A DNA stretch of 7,770 nucleotides from Rhodospirillales bacterium (lineage in GTDB: Bacteria; Pseudomonadota; Alphaproteobacteria; Rhodospirillales; Casp-alpha2). The stretch is taken from NCBI GenBank assembly GCA_021775275.1, contig JAJFIE010000220.1, positions 1 through 7,770 on the forward strand, in the 5' to 3' direction. A program made the translations under genes and the position numbers. A model generated the notes under the pieces. That model saw only the letters and a list, made by a program, of their open reading frames with translations, was not told where the DNA came from and searched no databases. This document shows, piece after piece, positions 7,082 to 7,770 of the stretch (position 1 is the stretch's first letter; each line of letters begins with the position of its first letter).

Positions 7082-7105
7082 AACACCGGGACCGCACAGT
7101 ATCGA
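7077..7105 (+). promoter_or_regulatory. Probable sigma-70 promoter of tRNA-Leu
   Basis: A consensus -35 TTGACA (7077-7082) is followed after exactly 17 bases by TATCGA (7100-7105), which matches the first three -10 positions. Transcription would begin near 7112, about 30 bases before the mature tRNA. The stretch after the -10 is rich in C and G, as in stable-RNA promoters subject to growth control. Confidence 0.6.
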
Positions 7106-7142
7106 CTACCTCCCCCGCCGATGGCGGACGGTTCTAAAGCCT

Positions 7143-7229
<87 letters not shown>

Positions 7230-7306
7230 TTTCCTTTGTAAACGGATTCAGATACCATCGCCGAAGTACCGAGAGCGACAGATAGGCACAGGTAGGCAAT
7301 GAATCC

Positions 7307-7770
7307 ATGAGCAATAAATCCGATGCAGGGAATATTTATTATCACGTCGGCGATTTGCCTGATGATGTGTCCTTTGGCGATTCCGTCGCCGTAGATACGG
7401 AAACTCAAGGGCTTCAGTTGCAACGGGATCGTTTATGCGTCGCCCAGTTATCTGCCGGGGACGGTTCGGCGCATCTGATTCATTTTCCGGACCCGATCTA
7501 TAATGCGCCCAATCTGACCCGCCTGATGGCCGACAAGAGCGTGACCAAGATTTTTCATTATGCCCGGTTTGATGTAGCCGTCCTGCGACGTCATCTCGGC
7601 ATCATGTGTACTCCCGTCTACTGCACGAAAATTGCTTCAAAGTTGGTGCGCACCTACACGGACCGTCATGGCCTGAAAGACCTGTGTCGCGAAATGTTGG
7701 GCATTGAGTTATCCAAGGAACAGCAGTCTTCGGATTGGGCGGCAGCAGAACTCAATCAGGCGCAGCAGGA
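7307..7770 (+). CDS. RNase D-like 3'-5' exonuclease, 3' end cut by window edge
   Basis: The first 154 residues of a DEDD-superfamily exonuclease are present. Alphaproteobacterial short forms lack the HRDC domains and have about 200 residues, so perhaps 50 are missing. Exo motif I is VDTETQGL, with D30 and E32 as metal ligands. Motif II is FHYARFDVAVL, with D89. The region RHGLKDLCREMLG (120-132) and SKEQQSSDW (136-144) is typical of the RNase D family. Motif III (Tyr-x3-Asp) should lie just beyond the window edge, so completeness of the active site cannot be judged. The family trims 3' ends of structured RNAs, including tRNA precursors. The ATG is preceded by a weak AGGTAGG (7290-7296). It starts 77 bases after tRNA-Leu with no strong terminator between, so read-through from the tRNA promoter is possible. 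Confidence 0.92.
   Translation, partial: MSNKSDAGNIYYHVGDLPDDVSFGDSVAVDTETQGLQLQRDRLCVAQLSAGDGSAHLIHFPDPIYNAPNLTRLMADKSVTKIFHYARFDVAVLRRHLGIMCTPVYCTKIASKLVRTYTDRHGLKDLCREMLGIELSKEQQSSDWAAAELNQAQQ

Noticed and set aside
7281..7298. Direct repeat TAGGCA with 10-base period before the RNase D-like gene.
   Set aside because: It is too short to be distinguished from chance and has no associated element.

Overview
This window looks like a chromosomal segment of an alphaproteobacterium, possibly marine and Rhodospirillales-like, but the exact taxon cannot be read from the sequence. The reasons are the moderately high GC, the protein families present (a GcvT-type demethylating flavoprotein, an alphaproteobacterial-style short M17 peptidase, an NDUFA9-like Rossmann protein and a short RNase D), and a tRNA-Leu with an encoded CCA. 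Both ends cut through genes.

Left part (1-3334, minus strand). A dimethylarginine dimethylaminohydrolase-like enzyme (3334 to 2540) is followed on the same strand by a large flavoprotein with a folate-binding half, of the dimethylglycine/sarcosine dehydrogenase family (2399 to 1, missing only its last few residues). The 140-base gap between them holds two adjacent inverted repeats and a plausible promoter for the flavoprotein. Together the two genes suggest catabolism of methylated amines. The hydrolase would release dimethylamine and citrulline from methylated arginine, and the flavoprotein would move N-methyl carbon to tetrahydrofolate.

Middle (3335-3991). This is a gene-poor stretch that holds the decayed C-terminal ATPase domain of a sensor histidine kinase on the plus strand. 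It is interrupted by an in-frame TAA and has lost everything upstream.

Right part (3992-7770). A leucyl aminopeptidase-family M17 enzyme and a small MarR-type regulator lie in tandem on the plus strand. They are convergent with an NDUFA9-like NAD(P)-binding protein on the minus strand (6949 to 5945). Beyond it, an inverted repeat supplies a TTGAC element on each strand. The rightward copy is a perfect TTGACA at a good position to drive tRNA-Leu(CAG). An RNase D-like 3'-5' exonuclease begins 77 bases after the tRNA and runs off the right edge before its third exonuclease motif.

No insertion sequence, CRISPR array, phage gene or clear new system is visible. The most interesting items are the methylarginine/methylamine gene pair with its unusual flavin-site sequence, the kinase pseudogene, and the dyad-rich promoter regions.
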